Positions 12,201-25,200 of a DNA stretch of 64,000 bases are shown piece by piece. Origin of the DNA: Membranipora membranacea (lineage: Eukaryota > Bryozoa > Gymnolaemata > Cheilostomatida > Membraniporidae). The stretch is from assembly GCA_914767715.1 (NCBI GenBank), contig OU612066.1:27254283-27318282 (forward strand), given 5' to 3'. The stretch's first letter is position 1. Each line of letters begins with the position of its first letter. A program made the translations under genes and the position numbers. The notes under the pieces are model-generated. The model ran no database searches and had not been told where the DNA came from. It saw nothing but the letters and a program-made list of their open reading frames with translations.

Positions 12201-14140
12201 TCTTTCTAGAAATATCCAGTACCAGAGAACTGGATGTATAAAGAAGCCAGAGAACTATTCAAAAATCCAGAAGTGTCAGACGCCACAGAAATAGAGGTGG
12301 GTGTTAACTCAGCTTGACTCTGATTGGTTGGGTTCTGTGAGGTCTCCCCCAACTAATCAGAGCCACCACTTTGGCTAGTGTTATGTGACTCCATAGACTT
12401 AACCATGAACCTAGGACCCCAGGACACTACACGGAGCATAAACATTGAGGCACTGGGTTGTGTAGTAGTATTGGCGTTATCATTGACTCGAAGTTCACCT
12501 ACCAAGGTCTTTTTTTGATAACTTGCGCAATTTCAATCAGTTCGAAAATTGCAATAGATTTAGCAGCTTGTTGTAAACAGTTTAGTATTATTTTCACCCA
12601 AAAACAATCAACATATTATTGATAACAAGATGCTGCTGAATGTAAACCAAGTTTCAAACTCAAAATTGATCCAAAGTTGTCAATCATGATTAACAAATTT
12701 ATTATGGTTCATAGCTTGTCATTATCACTAAATTAAATATTCCATAAGTCTATTTCATCTGTCCACTCACAAAGGCATGGATCTGCCAGTACAGAGACCT
12801 TGATTCTAATACAGTGCAGTTCACGTAATTCATACTCTGGGGAGCAAAAATTTGTCTTAATTAGCAGAGTCTGAATTAAGCGACATAAGAATGCATTGAG
12901 ATCCAGCTGAAGGGACCAATTATCCTTGTCTGAATGAACAGGAGTTCTGAATTATAAAGTCTGAATTAACCAGCTTTCTCTCTGTATATTTTCAGCTGAA
13001 ATGGGGACCCCCTGATGAGGAAGCTCTCGTCAAGTTTATGTGTGAAGGGAAGGGATTCAGGTAAGAGAATACATCGATCACTGAGACCGCTCCCAATTTG
13101 TACCGTTATCTAGTCAACATGTTATAACTAACTACTGAAGGAACTGACTTGATTCTATCCTTAAAAACACACAACATAATAGTATACTCAATATATTCGA
13201 GTAGTAAATTATTGCACTTTGTGAATTATCCATAGCCTGGACTCAATTATATTGAGTTCAATATTTTGTTCAAAAATTGAGATCTTGCACTCATTTGAAA
13301 ACCATGGAAACCGTACAATTGGGAGGTTTGAGAAGAAGCCTTCGTTTCCCACAACCTTCAATTTCTGAATATGTGAATAAGTTTTTTGGAGTTGTCACTA
13401 CATTCAATTTGTGAGTTATTCTCTTCTCTTACACAGCGAGGACAGGATAAAAAGTGGGATCGCTAAATTGAAGAAAGCTAAAGGCACTACTACACAAGGC
13501 AGACTAGACAGCTTCTTCAAAGTCTCACTCAGTCCCACAAAGAAAAGAAAGGTAAGTGTAATAGTGTAACAGATAGTGGTTCATTACTGATAATCATGGC
13601 TAATCACAAATACAAGCCTTCTAACTCTGTCGTAACAGTAAGACATAATAATCCACACAGACATGATACTGCGATGCTTTAGGTGTGGAGCTATTAATTG
13701 TTCTCTGCTCTTATTAGCTTGATTTCATTCACACCCTTAGAAAAGGCCTGTAATGCCTAAAATTTGCTACCTCTGAAATGGCACTACAAGCAATTTTAAG
13801 TTTTTTGAGTTTAATCATTTCTCACGATTTACGCAGTTGATATAGTTATATAAGTTTCAATTTTTAGCCTTCTTGTTGACACCATGATGTCATTGGGTGA
13901 CGACTTCTATGGTAGCCGATGATACATTAAAACAATAAGTTGCGGCATTTCGGAAAACCACTATGTACTTGGCTACCAAAAATAAAAATAATATGTAATA
14001 TAATAAAATGATATATTATAATAATAAAATAATATATATAATAAATTAATATATGATATATTTAACAGTCTGACAGCAGTAAAGACTCAGGCAGCGCTAA
14101 GAAGAAAGGGAAAACAGGAGGATATAAAAGAGGAAAGTAG
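6213..14140 (+). CDS. FEN1: Flap endonuclease 1, complete gene with 11 coding exons
   Basis: Exons: 6213-6294, 7537-7639, 8982-9084, 9297-9470, 9780-9916, 10695-10761, 11510-11641, 12210-12296, 12996-13060, 13437-13551, 14069-14140. They total 1137 nt, or 378 aa (human FEN1 has 380), with every phase consistent. FEN1 is the structure-specific 5' nuclease that removes flaps in Okazaki-fragment maturation and long-patch base excision repair, in the nucleus with PCNA. Visible signatures are MGIQGL at the N terminus, where Gly2 is conserved; Asp34 in VAIDAS; the VFDGKPP aspartate; the EAEAQCA and [10 protein letters not shown] acidic clusters; [16 protein letters not shown] (helix-hairpin-helix with the last metal aspartate); the PCNA-binding PIP box QGRLDSFF at residues 337-344; and a lysine-rich tail ([13 protein letters not shown]). 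The exon 6 donor (GTTCGG) is weak. All catalytic acids are present, so the enzyme is expected to be active. Introns are dense in transposons. Confidence 0.97.
6641..6876 (+). mobile_element. tRNA-derived SINE copy
   Basis: Positions 6641-6717 resemble a tRNA. A box-A-like TAGCTCAGTGCTACTG is followed about 40 bases later by a box-B-like GGTTTGAGCCC (6695-6705), with a degenerate acceptor stem and no proper cloverleaf. About 150 bases of unrelated body follow, to a point (6862-6876) matching the terminal motif of the MITE at 28057 (GTCAAGACAGGCTA). It lies in FEN1 intron 1. It is scored as a SINE rather than a tRNA gene because the stems do not pair. Confidence 0.5.
7703..8390. repeat. Foldback element (about 690 bp) with inverted SINE-like cores, FEN1 intron 2
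   Basis: The outer ~110 bases on each side are inverted copies: 7703-7810 (starting TTATAAAAAATCTTAAAGAC) and 8275-8390. Inside each arm is a tRNA-like segment in opposite orientation. The minus-strand one at about 7985-8055 has a box B of GGTTTGATCCC. The plus-strand one at about 8085-8140 contains GCGTTGCCTGCATGGCC and a degenerate box B. Two SINE copies inserted or duplicated tail-to-tail would explain this. No clear target-site duplication was found. Confidence 0.65.
8586..8944. mobile_element. MITE with TAGATCAAGTTTA-type terminal inverted repeats, beside FEN1 exon 3
   Basis: The left end TAGATCAAGTTTAATCC is mirrored by the right end ATGGACCAATCTTGGTCTA. The same ends bound a 132-bp element at 43311-43442, so this is a longer member of one family. 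Flanking 9-mers (8577-8585 and 8945-8953) are similar but not identical, as expected of an old 9-bp target duplication. The element stops 37 bases before FEN1 exon 3. Confidence 0.6.
11282..11303 (+). repeat. (AAAT)n tail
   Basis: A short AATA/AAAT array lies directly after an ordinary-looking AT-rich stretch in FEN1 intron 6. Simple arrays of this form often end non-LTR elements or SINEs. The body is not recognisable. A similar array lies near 33001-33020 in an SLC5 intron. Confidence 0.4.
12812..12984. mobile_element. Tc1/pogo-like MITE abutting the FEN1 exon 9 acceptor
   Basis: About 173 bp, bounded by CAGTG...-type ends (left CAGTGCAGTTCACG; right end, read inward, CAGAGAGAAAGCTGG) and flanked by TA on both sides, as in pogo/Tigger non-autonomous elements. 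The interior has the repeated theme AATTAAGC...GAATTA. A second copy of the same orientation lies at about 23440-23610. The right end is 11 bases from FEN1 exon 9 (12996), so its CTTTCTCTCTG forms the polypyrimidine tract of that acceptor. Confidence 0.65.
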
Positions 14141-14566
14141 TCATCTACAACTTACTGCCATGTCGTAGACTTTACTCTTTGAACACTTACAAGTCAGGGA
14201 TTGCTGTGAATCTGGTTAGCTCCTTCATGTCAAGCGCATTAGCCATAAACCTGGCGTATCGACGAAAACTGGCGTATCGACTAAAGCCGCACATGTTGAC
14301 CCATTGTTATTGCAACATGTTTACACTGCAGACTTTCTCAGTGAATTTTGATACCTCTTGTCATCAGAAAACAGATTTTCTATGTTTTGATTGTGCATTT
14401 TTGCAGTTTTATGGAATTATTCTTGTTTTGAACAATATATCAATGTCTTTTGTACCATTTTGTGATGTCAAAATCCTTTGATGGAGCCTTGAAGTTACTT
14501 CGTACGTGTTTTGACCATTGTGCAAATCAGATCTTAGAAGACCATATAGTGGTGATTTCCTATATA

Positions 14567-14572
14567 ATAAAA
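14567..14572 (+). terminator. Candidate FEN1 polyadenylation signal
   Basis: An AATAAA hexamer lies about 430 bases after the FEN1 stop, followed by T/G-rich sequence. This gives a 3' UTR of about 450 nt. It is a single motif without transcript support. Confidence 0.45.
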
Positions 14573-14999
14573 CCTCTTGTACATTGAGCACTGTTTTATG
14601 TTATAAGTCAACATATACTGTATTCATTGATGTAGAACTGCATATAGGACGAATATAGGAAGGTGATGCACTGTAAGACTGTAAGTGTACACGGTGAAGG
14701 TAGACAAATCTGAAAGCAGCACAACAGATTGAGTTTTTTCTGATCTGAGCACGTAGGAGGATATGCTGCTCATTTATTGCGAGTTCATTGAGCTGGGATT
14801 AATGCTCTCAGTATGTATTTTTTCATTACAATGGGCTGACCCGGACGTCACCCTTTTTGGTGATTAGAGAGACAGATTGTTTATTGCTTGTCATCAATGA
14901 TGATGCAAAATTAAAGTGACTGTAAGAAGGCGTTATCATTTAGGAGTCTGATACTAAAGGGTATGAAACTGTTTAAAAAACGAGTTGTGCGGCACTTAG

Positions 15000-15490
15000 C
15001 TGATAAAAATGTTTTCCTAATTTTCCGTCATTAATAGAATTTACTGCAGTACTTAGAATTTGGTCTGATAATCAAGATCTCTCATTTGCTGTGCAAGAAT
15101 TAAACCTAACCTCTGAATTATATAATAAAATCGGTAATATAAGAGACTCACATTGAGCATTGGACGGATAAAAAGATTTGAACTTAGACAATGCTTAAAA
15201 TCTGCTTTTCAATCTGCGAAAAATGTGGTCAGTATTATCAGTCCATTTTAAATCATCATTAAATATAGTGCCCAGATACTTGAAACATTGAACTTTCTTT
15301 CTCTACTGGGTTGTCATCAATAAAACATTAGAAGTGACTTGTTGGGATCTACTGAAGTCAAAGATCATCTCCTCATTACCCACATTATAGTTCTAAGTTG
15401 AGATCTAATCTGATCCTACTGATAATAAAGTCTTAAAACAAATAATAACCTCATCTGCAAAGTTATTTTCAGTTGTGTGCGCAATCGCAG
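15000..15490 (-). mobile_element. LINE fossil, C-terminal RT region, same family as the 60.2-61.1 kb copy
   Basis: The minus strand, despite stops, reads FDFSRSQQVTS, then QCFKYLGTIFNDDLKW, then RRLKSRF and KFKSFYPSNAQCES. These align with DFSRTHTLTS, DFKYLGTIFSDDLKW, KKLKSRF and KFKSFNPSYEQCQ of the retrotransposon at 60.2-61.1 kb. Several nonsense codons make it a dead fragment. Confidence 0.75.
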
Positions 15491-17526
15491 TGAAAGAGGT
15501 CACAATTTAGTAAATGTTAGCAGGTACTGTGATTGTACACACTAATATTTTTTTGCCTGTTGCTATTATTAGCTATTTTACTTGAATCACTTCCCTTTGC
15601 TACAACCGCAAGGTGCTCACTGTTGCACCGCTGTGTGAACACATGACTGGTGTCAAGGATGACTGTGAATTGTACTGTGCAGTTTGACAATTTTTCTGTC
15701 TCAGCAATGACTTGTTTCAACGCAGAACCTTACCTGTTAGAGAAGTCATACAAGAAGCAAACATGACATGTTATGTTTGCTTTAGTGTGAGCAGAGAGGG
15801 TGGACCCTGGTGTGACCACTCTAAGGATTAATTAAGTAAACATAGTTATTCTCTCCCTAATTTGGAGACAGATAATTCTTAAATTTCAGGCTCGGACCTG
15901 AAAATAATCCAAAAATGTTGACATGCTATTCTGATTCATGATTCGGAAGATTTTCTGAGATTAATTTCTCTGAGACATAATGAAACCAATTTTTTATGAA
16001 TAACATTTAGAACAAGCCGCAAAAGTCTGTTTACCATCACATAACAAAGATGCAATTTACAAGGGTTTTAGCAGTTTTCTAAGCCGGTTTCATGTATATG
16101 TAGACAGTTCATCAAAGCAAGTATTGCCGTGCTCTGAACTAAACAGAAAACTCTTATTGACAGCGCAGATTTCCAAGGTAAAGAACAAAATTCCATGACA
16201 AACGATAATACCAAACTCTGTGTAGCTCACAGCCCTTGCAACTTTCCGAGTTGAGTTATTGTGTTGATATATGGGGCAACGTAGCAGCAACCCATACAAC
16301 TAAGATACTGCTATTCCAAAAGAAAGTTGTTAGGATTATTATTTAGCTTCATCCACTCAACTTTTAAATAAATCAAACAGTTTGGGATAAATTTCTGTGC
16401 CCATAAAACATTTTACTCCTCCAACATACACCATCATTCCAAACATGTCTATGACACACAGCCATCTAATATAAAACTTCATCTACCTAATTCCACAACC
16501 AGTTCAGGTGCACGAAGGGTCTTATATCAAATGGCAACTTGAAGTCAGTGACGAGTTGGTTCGCCTCTAAACCGGCTTTCAGGTTCGGACTTTGTTTATA
16601 ATAATTTCATTAATTTTTGTTGCCGCGTCTCGTAGGGCAATTTGGCCTTGCGCCCCGACTAGCCGCAACATTGCCAAAGCTGCCGCACATGTCTACCTCA
16701 TCACCACTTAACTTTCACATTTTTTAGTTTTCTATAGCGCTACGCAGCTGGATGTTGCACATGGGAATTCATAAAGTTAGTAGAATAGCTCAAGATCAAT
16801 TTCCTAAGCTATGTTTATCACTACCATGAAAGATATTATCACAACAGCCAATACTTTCATTAGACTGAAATAATGCTAGGTTATGACAAGTCATGTGACT
16901 TGCATGGAGCAATCAAAACAAGCAAATAAACAAATTCGAGAGGAGCATTTTTTATCCGGCTATATCTCAGGAAGTTATGCCCTATCATCCAATTAACTTT
17001 ACATTATGTAGTACATTACATTATAAAGTGAAAGTAAGAAATTGATTGGCAAATTAGCCCAGAAGTTATGAGTGGAAAACCATGGAAAGAGGCATGATGG
17101 TAGCAATGAACTAAACTAGTTCATTGATGGTAGCTCTTGACTTGTTTGGTCAAATAGAAACAAAATAAACAAAAACAAAACAAAGATGAACCCTAAACTA
17201 TTTACACAATACATCATTACTTTTAACAAAGTCAGTGTTTGCTGAGTAAAAGAACAATTGAGAATATCATATTCAAATTAAGGACTTATATTGGTTCGAG
17301 TGTGAGAAGGTAATCTTGTCCCCTGGTATTGATGAGAGAATTAATTATGAAGGATTTCTGGCTTCTGCTTTCATATAAATAAAACTGGAACAATGCAATA
17401 ATTTAAGCAGCAGACACAAAGTAGCAGCATTGATTAGGGTTTCGATTGAACATTACAAAAACTAATTACATATTACATTTGTAAGAATCCACAACAAAGT
17501 AAACCGCGGCATTGTGCCTAGTATAT

Positions 17527-19760
17527 TATTATCATAGATTTAAAAAACAGTATAGATAGGTCATTGCGCTTCAATAACTTTGCATTATGTCCCCACCCGT
17601 ATCGTCATTGTGCCACCCGCAGTGTAGCGTTATGCATAGCGTAACTGCTAGTGGGTTTATAGTCAGCACTTTTTGCCCACCAACCATATTGGCCTGGATG
17701 GCTGAGCTGTTAGCGCTGTTGTCTTTTGTTCAAGGAGTTGCAAGTTCAAACCATACTTCAATAGTTTTAGTTACTTGATACAGCAGGAATACAAGTAGTG
17801 CAGTTGATGATAGGTGAATCAGTGGCCAGTTTTATTAAAAGCTGATCTTCAAGCGCACCTGTTGGATAGATTTTTGTTTACAAACATACTTGTATCTTAT
17901 ATTTTAGTCACCTGATGAATCAATTTTCTGTAGAATTATATGCTTAACACTTGAATAATTTACTTGTCATAACAAGCAGTAGCATACATATATATGACAA
18001 TGAATTCAAAAGTGCTGCCCCAGGATTTTCAGTTGAAAGAAGCTATTTCATTGTTGGGCTCTCGGTGTACACGCAGACATGTAACAAATGGTTTCGATGC
18101 ATTTATTGGCATGAGAGCAACCCATCTCTCCTCCCCTGGAAAAGAATAGCAGTTTATGATGTATAACACCAAACTAATGATGAGTTGTTCTCTCATATGT
18201 CATGATAATACCTCATATTTGGTATATAATCCTCATCTGTTCCCAAGAGAACATAACAGGGAGTACCTTGGCCCAAAAGATAATGCATCAGGCTTGGATA
18301 AATTAAGACATCAAACTATTTCAAAGGAAAACTAACTTTGTTTATTTCAGTGCAACATGGTACAGGAAATATATATTTTGGCAAACTCTTCTGCTTTTAA
18401 GGGCGATGAACTTTTTCTTAGCCCTCTGAAAATTAAATAATGCTCTCTCAGGGCCTTAAATGTTTTTTAGCATGGAATTGTCCAGATAAGTTTCAGCCAG
18501 ACAGTTTCTTAGTGCTACTCTCCCACAGGTTGTATATGTTGCGATATCGGCTATCATTATATATGTGGTACAGCCTGTTCGTTCCATCTCTCGGGCCCAT
18601 GTTAACAAGTCTGCTCACTGTGCTAATGATCACCTCCAACTCTGATTGAAGCACTGTCCTCTCTATATTAAATAACCCGAAGAGAAATATAAGTTTAGAA
18701 CATTTTGTTCACCAAAAACACCTAACAAGCTAAATGTGGCGATTCTTACAATAAAGTAGGACCTTGATGTTTGAGCAGCAACACACATCTTAGATATCCA
18801 GGGCATTATTGTTGGATTAACATTTGGCTTTAAGACATAAATCATATCTCAAATGCAGCGAAAATTTATACCAACCTTATCCTCATACCCACTGGGCCAC
18901 TACCACTGCAAATTGTGGCTGTCCCTTCAACGCCAATGTATTTTTTCTGGGAATCTGTGGCACATATTACCAGCAACCTCATCTAGGTAGGGCAGATGAA
19001 CCTGAAATAATCATAAGATGCACCTTGTCATATGACTACAGCAATGGCTATTCTCTTGTTAATTTGAAGAACCTGACCTGACTAGTTCTCTCCTTTGCTC
19101 TAGCATGATGATCTACCACACTCAATGAGTGTGTACAGACCAATAGTAGGACAGTTATTGTTCTTAACTTTATGAATCTCTAATAGCAGAACATGATACT
19201 TGTTGGTCTGTTGAGAACTTAATTCATAACATCAATCAGCCAAGAACATATTTATATCTACAATTTAGGTTGTTATCAATAAGCTAGTATTGAATAAGTA
19301 GAACTTCAGCAGTTACAACTTACCAGTGAAGACTTCTTTCATCATTGGGACCCTGTTTACACTTGACACAAAGTAGAGGCAGCTCTAGTTTTGTATGAAT
19401 GAAAAGAATGTATGTAGAAAGTAGTTACTGGAGGAAAGTACATGTAGTAGTGCAACAATTAATAAGACTTTACTTTACCATCACTTTACTCAACTTTACC
19501 TTTAATGATGTTAACCTTATCAGAACGTGTCCAATGAGAGAAGGCTATACTGAGTAAAACGACTTCTGAGCCAATTACAATGTTGTAAGAACATGATTGG
19601 CTGGAAGGTCGTTTTACTAACAGTCATGTGACACCCAGCCTTATGGTCTAGATTGCTAAAATTCCCAGATCTGAGGCTAAAGTAGGTATCATATTATTGG
19701 ATAGACAGGAGCACACAATGACCTATCTATACTGTTTTTTAAATCTATGATTATTATCAA
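17527..19760. repeat. Inverted ~40-bp repeats 2.2 kb apart
   Basis: The sequence ATCATAGATTTAAAAAACAG plus ATAGATAGGTCATTG near 17533-17568 recurs as its reverse complement near 19718-19756. The ~2.15 kb between them encodes nothing I recognise. They could be the terminal repeats of one non-autonomous transposon, or two independent copies of a small repeat in opposite orientation. Confidence 0.45.
17691..17757 (+). mobile_element. tRNA-like SINE head
   Basis: A box-A-like TGGCTGAGCTGTTAGCGC is followed by a box-B-like CAAGTTCAAACC about 35 bases on. Stems are imperfect and there is no proper acceptor end, so this is more likely a SINE fragment than a tRNA gene. Confidence 0.4.
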
Positions 19761-22227
19761 ATTATACACTCTCCAATTATGTAAAAAAAATACCTAAACT
19801 GGGATTCACGTTTATGGCTTCCAAAAAACCTATCATGCTGCTGCCAAAGTAATTAAAAACCCAATTTAGCACTCGCAAATTTCTAATCTGAACTCTCGCT
19901 GAACTTCTGCCTCTAAATATGGACCAAAATTAATGGGGTTTACAGGTCAACCTGCACCTAACACAACAGGCTTACGGTCATTTTTACCACTTAGTATTCA
20001 AAACATCAAAACATAAAAGATCAAGTGAACGTCATCTGGCTCTATCGATTCAGTTATGTCAAAGATTATAAATACTAAGATATGACACTCCTATCAAACT
20101 GCGGGTCTTCAGTTGAATAGGCAAGCGGCCGCATGAAAACGAGTGTTACGCTTCAATTATGAGCTTTATGATTAGTGGCTTTCAATAGAATTTCAATAGG
20201 AAATTCAAAATTTACACAGGTAGCCTGTTTGTTTTTCATGAAAATTATGTATTTCCAAATTTCACTGAAACTTCAAATAAAAATATTTTAGATCTAGACA
20301 TTTCAGGCATCTCAATGATGTAAAAATCAAAATCATGTGATGATTACTAACAAGTGATTTTGAGTTTTGAGGACTTTTTTTAGCAATCCTTACAAACTTT
20401 AAGATGTTTTGACACACAAGACTTACTCAGATAAACAGTTCTCTTTACATCAAAAACTAGTATTTGCATGTCTTAAAGTAGATCCATGTAAATAAATGTG
20501 TTATCTAGTTATTTCAGTCTTCAGGGTGATAAAAAATCCAAATGAATTTGACGGCCTCCTAGAGAGTAGTATTGAAATGTGTTAGCAGTGGGTGACTTGG
20601 AGAAGCTTTCTGTTTTGTGGCATCAGATCTTGTCCATTTGTGCACCACAGTTACTCAGCACATCTAAACATTGACTATCAATATTACTGAATAAGTGCAG
20701 TCTATGTCAATGCACAGATCAGTTTCTTTGAAAATGAATTCATATTTTTGAGTATCGAGTTAGTATGGATCATACTCGAGAGGATATCGTAGGATCTTAT
20801 TGCAAGATTTGGTAAAAAACTATAAAGTAAACTGTAGGATCAACCAAGTGACATTGGCCTTATCATAGCGTTTGAGGGGAAACATGACTAACGATAGTTT
20901 GACTACCAAGGGAAGGTGATATAAATGCAACTGTGGTGATCTTACCACTTACTATTTTGCCAGCCACTAAACGCCTGGTAGGTTAACTATATGATAGCTG
21001 AGATTATGGGTGGTGTTTCACTGATGTAGTTGAGTACTAGAGTATGGACCTGAGTTTTCATGTTATAACGCTAAGCTCAATCTAAAATAAAGGCCCCATC
21101 ATTCATGCAGATGGTTGGGTAATTTTTGCTTAGCATATGTATAGAAGAGACATGTCCATATGGCGCTATGAACTGGACACTTTTTGGGCCGTCTCTATAG
21201 CCACATTTACCTCTTAAATTGGAGCAAATGTTCTCAAGTAAATACCTTGATTGAGGTGATTGGTAACAATGATTATTTTCATGGTTCACAAAAAGATTAT
21301 GTTGGAGGGGGAGGGAGAAAAGAAGGCTGTTTTTGGGCTGTTTTTATCTAGTTTTTAGCTTGTGAATGACAAATTTCATAAATCTGACACCTTCCTTTGG
21401 TCAGCTTAGAATGACTGTTGGTCATAGGAAACTTTGTTTGATGTAAGGGCTATCTAGTATTGTGTGTACCTTGTCTTACTCATCTCACAAAGAAATGTTA
21501 GCCACTAAATCAAATATATCTGCAAAATCCATTGACTGACTACATGAATAAATGCCTAGACTGTGGCCCATATGTTCTGGTAACACATGTAAAAAAAATC
21601 AAGAGAATTGCATGAACCATTCTCAGGCAAATCTGAAATAAGTAAGGCTATGTCTGCAGAAAGAAATCATTTCTACATTGTAATCTTATATAAACAGAGC
21701 AAGCGAGCACAGCATCCAAAATGACAAACACTCGTTTTCACGCTTGAATTGCTGTGGACAGGGAACAGCGGGAGTGTCATGTCATAGTCATTGGTTATGT
21801 GTAGAAAACCATAGAGTCAAGATGTGAAAACCAATATTAACTAGGAATACACCAGAAGTATGTCAAATTTAACTTTTAATTCTGATTTAAACTCTAATTT
21901 TTCAATGGGATACATAATTTGAAGCTTATTGTTTTATAACTACATTGTATAATGGATATTCTTGGAAAAACCATTTTAATTTCGTATTTGATAATTTGAT
22001 CATAATTTGATTAGTGTTACTCATGTTTTTTAAACAATTACAGGTTTCATGGACTTTAAATGGAAAATCAAATATTATGGATAACAGACAAAATAAAGAA
22101 ATCGTAGTTCAGTGAACTTTGTCTTGATAAGTCTAGTTATAAGAGTTCTACACCTAACCCAAACGGCTAAAGTTCATAGATAACTTTTATAACATTAATC
22201 TGATGGTTGTCGAAAAGGCAAGACAAC

Positions 22228-25200
22228 CTAACTCAAACCACCAATGTCACTTTGTGGGTGTGGACCAGGTTCAACCAGGGTGCTTAAAATGAATGTGTTT
22301 TGCTGTTTCACATGAGTTGCATCTCTCGACATAATTGCATTCTGCTGATGAGATTTATCTAGTTCTTCCATATTCATGCCTTCATTAACATTACCCTACA
22401 ATAGGAATAAGAGTATTCGATCAGACTTATAATCATTCATAATAAAACCCGTTTCCATAAACGTCAACAGCCTGTTGTGAAATGTGGGCTTGAGGCTTTT
22501 CAAACACTAAAGAAGGCAAAACAATGCAGCTTCTAGAAATAAATAGATGTTTCCAAAACTCTCCACCCACTACAACATAAACCACAGAGATTTACAATTC
22601 TTTTTCATGTCCAAAGGACTTGATTGGCAAATAAAACTGATATCTAGTATATTTTTGAGCAGGTTTCTTAAAGTTTCAGGGTTTGGATGCCCTCTTGCAC
22701 CTCTTGTTTTTCGCAAAGCGCTTGTTAAAAAAAAGGATTTTCTTAGAAGCAGTGGCTTCTTGAATTTACAAAGCCACCTTAGTTTCAGGAAAGAATTAGC
22801 TTTTGTTTATAAAAGATCTGGCTGATTCAAAAACAAAAACATGGCATGAATGGACAATTATTTTTGAGAGTCGCTACAAAGGAAGATAGTTACAAGAGAA
22901 ACAGCAGTGCACCTACCTCTTCTTCTGGCAGTTCTCTCTTAAGATTATCAATGTCTTGATGATGAGCCATTATAGAAGCATCCTCGGAATAATCTATCAT
23001 GTCTCTCCATGATTTAGGTAGATATTTATTATTAGCTACACAAGGTGCTATTAATCTATAATTTACTTTCTTCTTCTCATTCCGCCCTGAATATTTGAAT
23101 ATATATATATATATACATATATAAAATATTGAATTAGCGACTTAAATCTAATACTCTTTCATATACAACGCCAAAGAAATATTTGTTGAAAAGTCACAAG
23201 CGTTTGGGACACCTGATTTGATTTGGTTATTCACATAGGAGATCACCAATAGCATCCCACAATGCATTCTCAACCTAAAGTCGCAGAGAGATCAAACTCT
23301 TCCATCATCACTGGTATTGTTAGGTTGATATTAAACCTTTTCAACAAGAATGAAAACACAATAGGCACCTCACCTCTATACCTCTCTGCCATTTTTAGAT
23401 TGGTTCTATGTGCAATATGTGCAGTTTATGTTCGAGAACTAAGTTCACTTAATTCAAACCTCTGGGGACCACAAAAATTTGTTCAAATTAAGCAGAGTTT
23501 GAATTAAGTGACATTAGAATGCATTGAGATCTGGCTGAAGGGACCAACTTTCTTTGTATGAATTAACAGGAAATTTGAATTATAAAGTTTGAATTAACCA
23601 GCTTTCACTGTATATATATATATATATATCTGTATATAAATATAAATATATATATACTTTTATTGTCAGCAACAATTAATTATTACTTTTTTAATAGTTC
23701 ATGAGAAAGCCTTGCAGTAAAGATAAAGAGCCTGGCGGGATAAGCCGTGTACTTATCCATATGAATATTTTTTTGAACATTTATTGACAAAAAATCTTCA
23801 TCATTAAAATGATGTTCTTCCTATGAATGACTTTTGTATGAATTTTTTATGACCTTAATGACTTTTTGATGACCTAAAATGAATGACACTTACCTATTAC
23901 AAGGCTAACAATGATTGCTGTGATTGTAGTGAGGATAACTCCACCTGACTTAGCCCAGATATATGAAATGTCATATAGCGCTTCAACACCTGTTCTGTAA
24001 ACAAAACAATTTTCAACCTGAGAATCGGAGAAATGTTGGTCTTATAGTGGTTCAAACAAGGATTTAATTTGTTTAATAGTATTGGATCAAAAAAATTCAT
24101 AGCACATCTGGGTAAAGAATATATATAGTGTTAGGATTTGTTCCCCATGCAAAAATATGATGTAAACATGGGGTTTGTACTGTACAAGCCCAATATGCGG
24201 GTCCTCAATGTGATCATTGATTTTTTCCACATAACATTTACAGTTTGCTTAAGTAGTTGTGGGCTTGTACAGTACATTCCTCACATTAAAATCATAGATG
24301 AGCAGGGGACAATTTCGCACTTGTTCTAGCCTCCTGCCTATGAAATGCTTTGGTCTGCGAATAGTTTTTGAGTAGTTTAAGAACACCACACAGGATAAGC
24401 CGTAGACCTTGTTTAAATTCTCAATTTTAGCCTTTGTTTTAAAACTGATCAATATATAGGAAGTGTTGGCTCCACTCCGATGGTCAATATAGAGGCTGAG
24501 CTTTTGACTTGGATAAAATCTATGTTAACACGGCACAGACCTGTAGTGGGATTGTGGGTTCCATGTAGACGGATCATAGTAAGGAAAGGGGTCGGGTATC
24601 TGTGTGACATCAGTAACATTACATCCTGCTGTAGTCACAGGATATCTGTATATATAAGGAGGGTGAACAAGCCCTCCAAGTCCTATCCAACCAGTGTATA
24701 CTGTGACAAGAACAGGAAGGCAGGTATTGCACAAGAAAATTGTAGTCACGGATATGTACTCAAATTATAATTAAAGTGTCAACAGCCAAATCTAGCTTGG
24801 CACTGGTACACTATTAATCCTTGCTCGATTCTAAGGAAACAGAGCTAAAAACAACGCAGGTATAATAGGTTATTGTATACCACCCATGTAATTGATATAT
24901 CTCCTTGCTGCCTTCTGCATATGAAAGGCAACCAGATCCCCATCAGGCAATAGTTAATGTGTTGGCTCTGGTTGGTTGTGGCCAATGAGCATATTAGAGC
25001 CAACACATTGGCAAATCAGGCACTGGTAGCAATACAAAAGGCAGACAACTTCGATCGTAAAGTGTGTAATTGAGGACCAGTTTAAAAAAATATACAATGT
25101 ACATTTTGTTGCATGGAATTTGTATGCTAACTGCGTCTAACAAACATTCAAAAAAACATGAACAGAACTAAACTCAGATGAACAATGTCCTGAATCCTGA

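Larger units (their letters stand above)
14600..22227. other. Gene-poor intergenic region with repeats
   Basis: Between FEN1 and the SLC5 gene I find no exon with family similarity. Open stretches are short and scattered. Contents are a LINE fossil (about 15000-15490), a tRNA-like SINE head (17691-17757), a pair of inverted 40-mers at 17527 and 19757, and a weaker inverted pair near 20085-20150 and 21715-21790 that share ATGACACTCC and GAAAACGAGTGT. Confidence 0.5.
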
